Positions 37,485 through 47,543 of a DNA stretch of 64,000 bases are shown piece after piece; the first letter of the stretch is position 1, and each line of letters starts with the position of its first letter. The stretch comes from Branchiostoma floridae. Its lineage: Eukaryota > Chordata > Leptocardii > Amphioxiformes > Branchiostomatidae. The stretch is from contig NC_049984.1 of NCBI RefSeq assembly GCF_000003815.2, forward strand, positions 9,277,805 to 9,341,804, read 5' to 3'. The notes under the pieces are model-generated. The model was not told where the DNA came from. It saw only the letters and a list, made by a program, of their open reading frames with translations, and did no database searches. The position numbers and the translations under genes were made by a program.

Positions 37485-40400
37485 ATGGCGGCGGGCAGCC
37501 GGACGGACTTGCTTCCTTGTCCCATTTGCGGGAAAACCTACAGCATGGTTACAATCAATTCACACGTTGATCGCTGTCTCAACGAGGGTGGGGAGAGTCA
37601 AGAACCCGCAGAGATAGGCGTGAAACGTCCAGGCGATGAGAGCGATCCGCCAGCCAAGCGATCAAAACAGGAATCAGTCAGCGGCGGGGCCCCGCAGACG
37701 TCAGCTGGCACATTTGGAAGTCCTACCGCCAAAGCCTCCGCCAAAGGAAAAGTTTTCTCATCCCCACAGTCAAGTAAGACGCCCATGTTCTTCCAGAAAA
37801 AGGGAACAACAACGTCAGCAGGGAACCATGTACAGAATGGCCCCATGGTAGGCAACACTAGGTCCAAGCCGCCCAAAGAAGACTTCCGCCCCTTGGCCGA
37901 GCGTGTTCGCCCCACCTGCCTGGACCTGTATGTCGGGCAGACCAAGGCGCTCGGTGCTGGCTCTATGCTACGTCTGCTGGTGGAGGCACATGACATCCCC
38001 TCCATGGTGCTGTGGGGGCCTCCAGGATGTGGCAAGGTATTAAACACAACGGGACTGGATACTGCTTTCCAAATGTATTTGTTTATATCGGCACATGCAA
38101 CATATCCATTCAGTTTATGTGTTTGAAATCTCTGTCATGCTAGTATGATCGAGAGAGGACGGAAATGAAAAATCAACATCAATTCTGAAGCATTCTGAAG
38201 CAAGTTAGTTGCTGCTACCACTCTCTGTGTTTACTGGCTGTAACAATACACCTATTCTATTACTATTCCTTTTCTTATTTGAGTCTTTGATACTCTGATC
38301 TGATTGAGGACAGTAAGCAAGGACAAGAAACTTATCTGTTATGTATCCTTGGTGTAAACAATAATCATGATCACAAAATTCATGTTGTCAATATTCAGAC
38401 AACGATGGCCCAAATCATTGCAAAGAATGCCAAGCAGCATCAGAACAGCAGATTCGTAGCGCTATCGGCAACCATGTCAGGAGTAGACGAGGTCCGAGAT
38501 GTCATCAAGGTGGCGAAGAACGAGCAGACGATGTTCAGGAGAAAAACCATCCTGTTTATCGATGAGATACACAGGTTTAACAAGAAACAACAGGTGTGTT
38601 CTCAACCAAATCATTTTGAAGTTGTCAGTAGTCTCTCAATATTGTCATTAAGTTCACTCAAGACTAGTAGTTCATCAAAACTTATAGGGACTTGTTGCAT
38701 TTTTGTGTAACTGTGTAACTGTGTTGTGTACCTGTTCCTTCAGGACACATTTCTGCCACATGTGGAGAGTGGAACCATCGTTTTAATCGGGGCCACCACA
38801 GAAAACCCCTCCTTCTCCCTGAACTCTGCCCTACTGAGCCGCTGCAGGGTCATTGTCCTGGAAAAGCTGGGGGTAGAGGATGTGGAGCTGATTCTGAGGA
38901 GGGCTGCCCACGCCATAGGTGACATGACACTTCTGTTTCTTTGTAATGTATTTACTGCCTCTAAGTAGACTACAGTATGCCATGAAGTTTAGCCCTTTGA
39001 AAGATAAGATATTATAGAGGAAGATGATATACATGTATTATAGAAGAAACTATAAAGTTCCACACATTGCCTGACTTCCCCTTATATGTTCTTTGTCAGA
39101 ATCCTAAAGTGTTGACTGAGCCTAACTCTGAAGTTTTATCCCATTCTTGTTTTTTTTCCTCATGTTTAGGTGTGTGTGTATTGGGGGAAGGATCTGAACA
39201 AGAAGATGCTGACAAGGAAGCAGGGGGACCAGGGACAAAGTATGATGGAGAGAATTATGGATGGATGAAGTGTTTAAAGAGAGTAACGTTACATGTTTAA
39301 AGTTAAATGAACTGTACGACTGTGAAAGGTAAAATTGGTGGCATCAAATTGATTAATGGAATAGAAAAACCCACGTCAACATGTAGGGATATTTATTCAC
39401 AATTTCAATACGTAAGTGTATAAGGTGCTGTGATTATTGTCTTTTTTAACTGCAGTTCTGTTACTACTCTAAGAACAGATTAACACATTTTTTTTACCTT
39501 TTGTTTTCTCCACAGACCTGTCACTATCCAAAAGGAGGCCATCACCACTCTAGCCCACCTGTGTGACGGAGATGCCAGAACTGCACTGAATGGGCTGCAG
39601 ACAGCCGTCAGGTCCCAGATGGCCATCCACAGTAACCATGGTGACAAGCAGGACACCCAGCCGGTGGTGGTAACGGTGGAGCACGTGAAGGAGGGACTTC
39701 AGAGGTCACATGTCCTGTATGATAGAGCAGGTGAAGTTTGTCTTCTTGTTGGGAAGTTTTTCTTTGTTATTAAAGTTGTCTTCTTGTTGATATTTAAAGA
39801 TTTTGCTCAAAATTTGTGCTTCCTTTGCTATACTACATATTACATCTACTACATGTACTTGCATACTTATTTTCACCATCAAATGAGATCTAACAACCTC
39901 TCTTTGCTGTTTGAAACTAGGAGAGGAGCATTATAACATCATTTCTGCCATGCACAAGTCCATCCGTGGGTCTGATGCCAATGCTGCGCTGTACTGGTTG
40001 GCCCGTATGCTGGCTGGAGGGGAGGACCCACTCTATGTGGCCAGAAGGCTCATCAGGTGTGCCAGTGAGGATGTTGGTAAGGCTTGAAAACAATCTCAAC
40101 TTCTCCTCATTTTCTTTGATGCCAAAAAGTTCATTACGCTAAATAACTTGTCACACCTTAGTCCTGATTCCAAGTCCAATGAGGAATTATTTTCCTTGCA
40201 TGATATAGGTTTGTTCCACAGTAAAAAACTTCTGGGGAAGAATAACTTTGGTAGACCATATGACAGTTTATTGAGTTCTATACCTGGTTTCAGGGCTAGC
40301 AGACCCTTCTGCACTGGTACAGGCAGTGGCCACCTACCAAGCCTGCCATTCTATTGGCATGCCAGAGTGTGAGGTAAGGCTTTCTTCTGTATTTCTGAAA

Positions 40401-41162
40401 CTGTCACTCATTCTAGATTCTGAGGTCAGTCTGGGTCTTGGTACATCACAATACAATAGAATGTGGCATTTTTCTTTCTATTCATTTTCGTCTATTAATG
40501 TTATATTTTAAAGGTTATTCTAGCCCAGTGTGTGGTGTACCTCGCCAGGGCTCCCAAGTCTGTAGAAGTTTACACTGCTTACACCAATGCCAAACAGCAT
40601 GTGGAAAGACATCAAGGACCTTTACCAGGTATAGTTTACAATATGGTTCTGGGAGTCACATACAAAATGGTACATGTAGCATACGTGTCATGTCATTCGA
40701 TCTTATTGATTTTAACTAGATTCTTGTCTTGCAGTACTAGTGTCCCATTTTTGAATGTGAAGAACAGCAAACTTTATGCATTTAGAAGAAAACTGTTCTA
40801 CTCTCCAAGGAGAGGATTGGGTCCAGCTGTTGGCTTGTGGACATAAAGAAACGGGGCATAATAGAAAGGCAGACAAAATGCCTGAAAACACATCAAAAAT
40901 ACTCAGACCCAAACCTATGCTTGGAGAGTATTGTTCTAACACTTTCTTTAATTATCCTTTTACATTTCTTTTATGATGACTGTCAGGTGTCCCCCTGCAC
41001 CTGCGGAATGCTCCCACCTGCCTGATGAAGGACCTGGGTTATGGGAAGGGGTACAAGTACAACCCAGCATACTCTGAACCAGTGGAGCAGGACTACCTGC
41101 CCAGGGAGCTCCTGGGGACTGACTTCTTCACACACCAGAAGACAGATACAAGCTACATGTAA
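37485..41162 (+). CDS. WRNIP1: WRNIP1 (Werner helicase-interacting AAA+ ATPase)
   Basis: Nine coding exons, 577 aa: 37485-38036, 38399-38593, 38744-38918, 39170-39239, 39516-39730, 39921-40076, 40294-40373, 40514-40628, 40987-41162; phases agree throughout. A UBZ4 ubiquitin-binding zinc finger uses C12, C15, H27 and C31 ([10 protein letters not shown]...HVDRC). After a low-complexity linker comes the AAA+ core: Walker A GPPGCGKTT split by intron 1, Walker [11 protein letters not shown], sensor 1 [19 protein letters not shown] and the C-terminal region with [30 protein letters not shown] and [15 protein letters not shown]1/Mgs1 binds ubiquitinated PCNA and protects stalled replication forks. 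The linker is shorter than in human (665 aa). Exon 4 (70 bases) is poorly conserved but required by phase. The stop codon sits inside the first unit of a 20-bp minisatellite, so the last residues TSYM come from the repeat. Confidence 0.97.
40799..40930. mobile_element. TACTCTCC-family MITE, diverged short copy
   Basis: Ends TACTCTCCAAGGAGAGGATTGGGTCCA and ...GACCCAAACCTATGCTTGGAGAGTA match the family at 1361-1577, with a different interior. Flanks CTGTTCTA and TTGTTCTA suggest a decayed duplication offset by two bases. It lies in the last WRNIP1 intron, ending 56 bases before the final exon. Confidence 0.65.
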
Positions 41163-41409
41163 AACCTGCAAGCTACATTCAAAATCTACAAACAACATGT
41201 ATAACCTAGAAGTTACATGCAGAATATACAAGTTACACGTAAAACCTAAAAGTTACGTTGAAAATCTACAAGTTATATGTAAAAGATATAAGCTGAATGT
41301 AAAATCTGCAAGCTACATTCAAAATCTACAAACTACATGTATAACCTAAAAGTTACATGTAGAACATACAAGTTTCATGTAAAACCTAAAAGTTACATGT
41401 AGAACATGT
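41150..41409 (+). repeat. Minisatellite, 20-bp unit, about 13 copies
   Basis: Units are close to AAGTTACATGTAAAACCTAC. Variants alternate (CATGTAAAACCT and CATTCAAAATCT types), suggesting a higher-order pattern of two or more units. It starts 13 bases upstream of the end of the WRNIP1 stop codon and occupies the start of its 3' UTR. Each unit can supply an in-frame TAA. Confidence 0.85.
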
Positions 41410-41821
41410 ACAGTTACAGGTTAGATATGCAAAGGAACTTTCATGTTACATTAGTTGTGCCATATGTGAGGTTTACATTGAACGTAATCTGTAATGTATG
41501 ACTGTATCCTCCACTCTTTTCTTCTGTCCTTTTCAGAAGATGTCTAATAGTAAGATAAAAGGCAATATACATGTAACAATTGGTACATTGAAACCTATGC
41601 TAAGAATCTACTGGTACATGTTGTATTGAAATGCAAATATATTTAATCAAGAAAGATTTCAAAGCTAATGACTAATTGATGCAATACAACCTTTGTTCCC
41701 AACGCATTAAACAAAACTATACCATCCATCACTTGAACGTTTGTGCCAGTACTGTGAAACCTGTGTTCCCTTATGTGTAACATTGGGGTTCAATCAACAC
41801 CAACTAACCAGTCTAACCTCT

Positions 41822-41896
41822 CCGGACCTTTTGGTCTAGTGATTAAGGCTTTGTGTTGGTAAAGTTGGTGGACCCAGGTTCGAATCCCGGGAGCCA
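41822..41896 (+). repeat. tRNA-like sequence, probable SINE head
   Basis: A box-like TGGTCTAGTGATTAAGG is followed 29 bases later by a perfect B box, GGTTCGAATCC (41877-41887), in a T-arm with one mismatch. The acceptor ends do not pair and the anticodon loop is irregular, so a working tRNA is unlikely. It is best read as a tRNA-derived SINE fragment carrying an internal Pol III promoter. Confidence 0.45.
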
Positions 41897-42562
41897 GGAG
41901 AGTATACTACTTGCCTCTAGTGTTTATCTGAGGTAATGAAGAATTATGAAAGAACAAAGAATGGAAAACATTAGCAGTGATAACATGCAATACCATTTTT
42001 ACCATTGTCTTCAGCTTTGACGACCTGATTATGTACTGTCAACGGGATTCAAAGAAGCAGAACCACCCCATTGAATGGAGTCTGCACAGGGTCTTCCTAA
42101 CGTATTAAATAAAACTACCAGTGCATTGTATACCACCCATCAGTTGAACGTTTGTGCCAAAGTTTTTGATTTTTAGAAGTTTGGACATGACAAACGCACC
42201 TTAATTCAGTTCTTGATCATCACATTTAGACTTGAACTCATATGGGAATCCATGTGTGAGTTTACACGAGTACTTGTCTAACCTGTTTTTTTTTCTATTG
42301 AGGCACTATTGAAGTTTCTGAACTATGACCTTGTAGAAGGCCACATTTCAGCCCGTTAAGCACCACAGCTTACCCATGGATGAAGCCGCCAGCACTGGTG
42401 TCATGTGATTTTTGATGGTCCAAAATCCCACTTTCGAGTAGTATTTAGAAAAAGTAACGTGACGTTATATAGGGAACTTTGCTGTCAGACACGTTGAAAT
42501 TCGTCTAACGACTTATTTGAATGAAAGACTGTCTCGTTGCACTAAGTCATAGCTCTCCCAAT

Positions 42563-42640
42563 GTAACCTGTCGTACGTCCCTGACTGCGTAACCTGTCGT
42601 ACGTTTCCAACAACGTAACCTACCGTACGTTTCTGACAGC
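42563..42640. repeat. 26-bp tandem repeat, three copies
   Basis: Three consecutive units close to GTAACCTGTCGTACGTTTCY(N)8, differing at a few positions, then a partial fourth (ATAACCTGGC). Each holds the palindrome CGTACG. Confidence 0.75.
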
Positions 42641-43713
42641 ATGATAACCTGGCACGCGCGTGGTCTTTCAAAATACACTTAATCTATATCAATCGCTCTG
42701 AATTACTTCTCTTTAATTTTGTGCCTCCACAGCATCAGAAACAGGTAAGTTTATGTCGATAATGTAAATGAAACAATAGATGCAAGGACTAATTGATAAT
42801 CTGTCCACGCCCACCTCTTTAACGCATCTTATTAACCGACACGGGCGCATTTTTCCAACCGAACAAGCATACTTTCTGAACAAAATTTCGCGTCGAACGT
42901 CACTTTGCTACCCACTAAGATCATTTATCCCCTTTCTTCCTTTCCCCTCGTAGTCCCTTATCTACATTCAAATTCCGTTTAAAATTATATTTCCAATATG
43001 ACACCGATTTAAGTAGATACTAGTATTACATTGTTTTGTGTACCCACGCGGTGAAAGGGGATAGCGGCTCCACATTGTACCTGTGCTGTGGGCCTTCTTA
43101 TGTACTGCACTGTACGGAATCTACAGATACATGTTTTTCCACCCACCCGCGCGGGAAACTGTCCTTGGACTAGTCTTATCGGAATTAGCGGCAACAACAG
43201 TACATGTTTTAAAATGAAAAAAAAAGATGGCCGATCTAGTGTGGTAAACCCACATTTTAATACAGATGTAGAATGTGCACAGTGCCTGTATTCCCACCTG
43301 CGAGGCACGAATCGGACGGCAATGAGAGCTTTTCCGTGCTGCATGATGTTGAGTCTGTTCAAGCTAATAACGAGTCGATCTGTTGAAAAGTTGTGACCTC
43401 TGACATGGGTGTGCCGGCAATACTTATGAGTGAAGCACACAATGTGATGTGATTTTCGCTGATGCCATTTTCTATTTTTGTGCACTGGGGCAACTTAAAA
43501 AAAACTACATAGAGCGGTTGTCGTCAAATCGAGTTCTACTTATAGGTGCGATGCCTATTCAATTGCCATAAGGCCACACAGCAAATAAACTTTATGGATG
43601 ACATCCTCTGCACACTGCAAATCTGATACGATCGTGTGAAAAAAAGTGAGGAAAGAAAACAAGATATCAACATCTCCAAATGTAGAGAACATAAAGCTTG
43701 TAACTGGAATTGG

Positions 43714-43772
43714 AGCAATAAAATAATGTCTGTATCGCAACCCGGTTGCGATACAGACATTATTTTATTGCT
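43714..43772. repeat. Perfect inverted repeat, 29-bp arms, 1-base loop
   Basis: The left arm runs AGCAATAAAATAATGTCTGT then ATCGCAACC; the right arm is its exact complement, with a single C between. Perfection over 59 bases implies either very recent origin or an artefact of cloning or assembly. Confidence 0.9.
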
Positions 43773-45072
43773 GAACAAGATCCCGTCTCCAGTGATTCAG
43801 TACCGGTGTATGATACAGTAATGTGACAATGGTGTCAACATTAGAATCATTCAACAGAGTAAGATTAGCATGTCTTTGTAAAGAAAACTAATATCGCCAG
43901 AGCACAGTTTGTAAATAGCGTGGCACCCATGCTCTTCTAGCTCAGAATTGCTCATCTGTTTGCTTCTGTCTAATACGAATATAGAAGTTGGTCGATACCA
44001 TGGTTGCGCTAGTGGAAGAGGAAGGGAGGGCAACATCAAATCTTTCGAACCTAATGATAGCCGTGTTGACTGTTGAAGATTTTTATTGCTTACGGTCGCC
44101 ACGGCAAGGTTTGATTCCAGCATCCATCCATTGCCTACATAAGGGAAACACACCTGTCCTTGGTGCTGAACACCTTCCATTCACATGTAAACAAACTTGT
44201 TCCTAGTGCTAAATACAATACACCCATAAGACATAACACGTTACACCCAAAGGTGAACACACCTGTCCCTCAGTGCACAGTGCATACACAGGCCAGGGAG
44301 CACCCCCCCCCCCAACAAGATAACGTTACACGTTACACAGCATGTACCATACCAATCCCTGAGAGAAAGTCATGATTTTTCAGTGTGTCTGTACACTTTT
44401 CAGTTTTGTTGCGATGTTTGCCATGATTGCAGTTTGATTATGGGTAAGTACATGTACAAAAAAAAAACCAGCATAATTTTTGCAGCCCCCTTCTGGTTGT
44501 ATAAAGGTAAATAACTGAATCTAGGGCATTGTACATAGCGTTCTTTCCTGAGTTAGTAACCAGCTTAGGCCACAGTTAGTAAATTTTATGGATAATACCC
44601 TTTATAGAAAAAAACAAAACAATGTGGCGTGCAAAAAAAGGGGGAAAAAGACGCAGGCAGAGTTTCTCTTCATATGTTATCAGTTTAACAACCTCCAAAG
44701 AACACTTCACAGCTCCCGCCAAAACTAGTGGGGGTGAAAGGTTACATTGGTCGATATCATTATGTAACATAGGAGATAAAGCTGTATAATATACATTTTT
44801 TAAGATATCATCGTTGCAAATGTAACATTAATTCTTCGTTTCTACTAGTATAAATCATACTTAAATGGATTGAAAAGCCTAGTCTTATTTTATTTTAATT
44901 CTCGATCAGTACATTTCTGGTAGTGGATGCCGAAACCCCCCTAGCAAATATTGCGCCCTTCCACAAATCAGCTGGTGAGTTTTCAAAGGACGATGCGGGC
45001 ACTTAGAAGAGCTGTATTTCTTTCCCCCATTTTTGCTGGATTGCAGTAACATTATATGCTACTGCTACAAAC

Positions 45073-47453
45073 ATGGCTCAAGGAGTTATGAAGGATATCT
45101 TGCGGAACCTTGTAGGCAAGTCGTGTTCCATTCAAACTCTGAAACAAACATCTCAAGACTTGAAGGTAACGTTAACACATACATGCTCCATATCAAATGT
45201 CCATATATTTCCAAATAGCGAAATGAGTTTGCATCTATGGAAAAAAAATTGTGGTGTCTATCTAAAGGCTCTTCGATTCGTTCTCTTTCAAACTGCCCAC
45301 CTTAATTTGATTCCATTTTGCATCATATGTTGAAATGAGAATGATATTATGAAAATTATCATGACATGAGAGTGATGATTTTTCATACCAGCCTCAGGTG
45401 GTAGTCCTCACGTGNNNNNNNNNNNNNNNNNNNNNNNNNNNNNNNNNNNNNNNNNNNNNNNNNNNNNNNNNNNNNNNNNNNNNNNNNNNNNNNNNNNNNN
45501 NNNNNNNNNNNNNNCAGCATGATGCTGTAGTTCTCTGTAGTCCAGGTATGGCTAAAGTGTGATTTACATTTTATAGGGAGTAAGTTTTAGGTGCAACTGT
45601 CTGATATCAGAAAATAGTGGCTCCATATCAACTTAACGAGAGATGATCCAGTTCGACATGGTAAGCCTTGAGTCCAGCTAACTTTTCTTTCAAAAAGCTT
45701 AGGCTTGTTTGTGGAACTCTGGGTAACATGGGCATCATCACAACACAACATGTTGTGATGAATTTGTTTCCCCGAGTTCTCTGTATGCAAAGGGAACCGT
45801 GAACTGGTCTATTTTGTAACCAGACATCAAGAAGTATCATTGTTGTAATGATTGTTGTTGTTACTGCAACTACCAAAGATAACATTTTGACTGTGGTGTT
45901 CTAGGGAACCTGATTCCCCATTCTAAGCTGTATGGGAAGGAGGTCCTTGGGTCAGAGGTTGCCTCCATGGAGTGGGCATGCAGCCAAGGGAGCCTGGAAC
46001 ATGTGATCGTTTGTGGCCACTCCAACTGTCAGGTAAAGTCAGTTAACTCATCTAACTTATAAATGGCTATGTGTTTGTGCAAGCTGTACAACAAGTGTAA
46101 AGAATCACCATTACAAATGAAGTCCAACGCTGACGCTGTATTAGTGTATAGATGGTCCCTCTTCTGCCACATCCTCTTTATGCTACTGAACTCACCACCC
46201 CAATAGGTCCTCAAAATTTCATTTAGCAAAAAACTCAAACTAAGGAAGGAAGGCCTGTGATGGTCTCCTCAGCAACCTAATAGATGACTGCAGTATATCT
46301 ATACCAGAACATTAGAATAGAGACTTACATGCTAAAATATCGTACAGCAACAGCAGTAGATAAACAATGGTTCAGGCTGTATAAAGATGATTTGGTTGTC
46401 AATAGCAATGTATTTTTCTCTGTTCATCTATAACTAAGAGCAGTCAATCCTATTTAATATCATTATTATTATGTGTGTGCGTGCACGCTCTTGATTTTCA
46501 TTGACACCTATTTTCTTCTGATGCTCTTATTCCCAACATTGTTACTAGAACATTTCCATTTTATTGGGTGGGAACATAAAAAGTCCCATCCACTCAGGCT
46601 CAGGGTTTGCAAATATTAGATCGCAGCTAGTGATGGTATATCATAGAAACTTCATTTAACGTTACAACATTTCAACTCTGATTTTACAGATCTTGGATGT
46701 GTTGGGCAAGTCACAGATTCAGTCAGCACCAAATTGCAGGTCCTCCCCCTTCCTGTCCTGGCTGACTCAGCATGGTAACAGCACTCTCACACGGTTTGAG
46801 AGGTACGAGATGGACAGACTTCAACCTATCACATTTCAGGGAATCTCGCCAAAGGAATTATGGGATGCATATGTTGACCCTCAGTGCCACTGGACTGACC
46901 AGGACCAGTTTTCCCAGGTGTGTCTTGTCCTAACATTACTAAGTATTACACTTTCATTCCCTTGTGAAAAGATTATGCCAATAATTTTTGTGTAATGTAC
47001 ATTTGTTAAAATGCAAAATTAGCCCCCGGTAGTGGCAAGATATTGGACATTGCCAAACAAGGGGCATTTTCAAACCTAACAGAAAACTTTACAAAACTAC
47101 AGGATATCAATTTAAATAGCTCATTTTGTTTTCATGATAAACTATCTACAGTTCGGTACAAATAAAACCTGCACCAGGGGTTCATAATTTCATTTCATAT
47201 ATTAACCCCCCAAATTCCTCTATATAATATTTGGTGAATGAAATACAATTTCGATGTTGTGTTGCAGGTGAATGTTTTACAACAGCTGCAGAATGTGTCT
47301 TCACACGGCTTCCTGAAGCCCAGGTTGAAGTCAGGTGCCTTACAGCTACACGGCATGTGGCTGGACAGCAGACAACAGTTGCCTTACTTGTTTAGCAAAG
47401 AACAGCAAAGATTTGTGCAAATAACAGATAACAATATAGACTCTCTATTATAG
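45073..47453 (+). CDS. Beta-class carbonic anhydrase, active-site segment partly in gap
   Basis: Coding segments are 45073-45165, 45392-45414 (runs into the gap), 45515-45545 (emerges from it), 45905-46032, 46690-46917 and 47268-47453. Exon 1 gives MAQGVMKDILRNLVGKS; exon 2 ends PQVVVLT plus TG, the start of the catalytic Cys codon of the CxDSR motif, which lies in the 100-N gap. After the gap come VVLCSPGNLIPHSK, then CGHSNCQ (the HxxC zinc ligands), SWLTQHGNSTLTRFER, VNVLQQLQNVSSHGFLKPRL and a C-terminal LHGMWLDSR. Order and words match invertebrate beta-carbonic anhydrases such as the Drosophila enzyme. These are zinc enzymes that hydrate CO2, often mitochondrial; the class is missing from vertebrates. 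The usual RNAGN segment reads CSPGN here, which is odd (see findings). Exon 1 is the least certain part. Confidence 0.88.
45415..45514. other. Assembly gap (100 N) inside a coding exon
   Basis: The gap removes the segment between PQVVVLT and the first residues before VVLCSPGN. By comparison with relatives about 15 codons are missing if there is no intron, so the 100-N size is nominal. Confidence 0.95.
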
Positions 47454-47543
47454 TAATAATTGGATTGTACTCAGAAAGCAAAATGTTCATCTTTCATTTT
47501 AGAGCTCCACAGTCATATCAAAATGTAAATAGAGTCCCTAATA
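47454..47543. other. 90-bp tail-to-tail spacer, carbonic anhydrase / ORC6
   Basis: Only 90 bases separate the two stop codons, and no clear AATAAA is seen on either strand inside. The 3' UTRs of the two genes therefore almost certainly overlap. Confidence 0.6.

Larger units (their letters stand above)
41163..45072. other. WRNIP1 3' region to beta-carbonic anhydrase
   Basis: WRNIP1's 3' UTR includes the minisatellite; a candidate AATAAA lies at 42108-42113. A roughly 60-base stretch ending TTGAACGTTTGTGCCA is present twice, at about 41698-41752 and 42096-42156, on either side of a tRNA-like sequence. Further on are a 26-bp triplet repeat and a perfect palindrome. I see no gene. Confidence 0.5.

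Noticed and set aside
41041-41349. Repetitive open frame with Tyr-Lys-Leu words
   Set aside because: It is the WRNIP1 3' minisatellite read in a second frame; the real reading frame stops at 41162.
41822-41896. Functional tRNA gene
   Set aside because: A and B boxes are present, but the acceptor stem does not pair and the anticodon loop lacks the expected layout.
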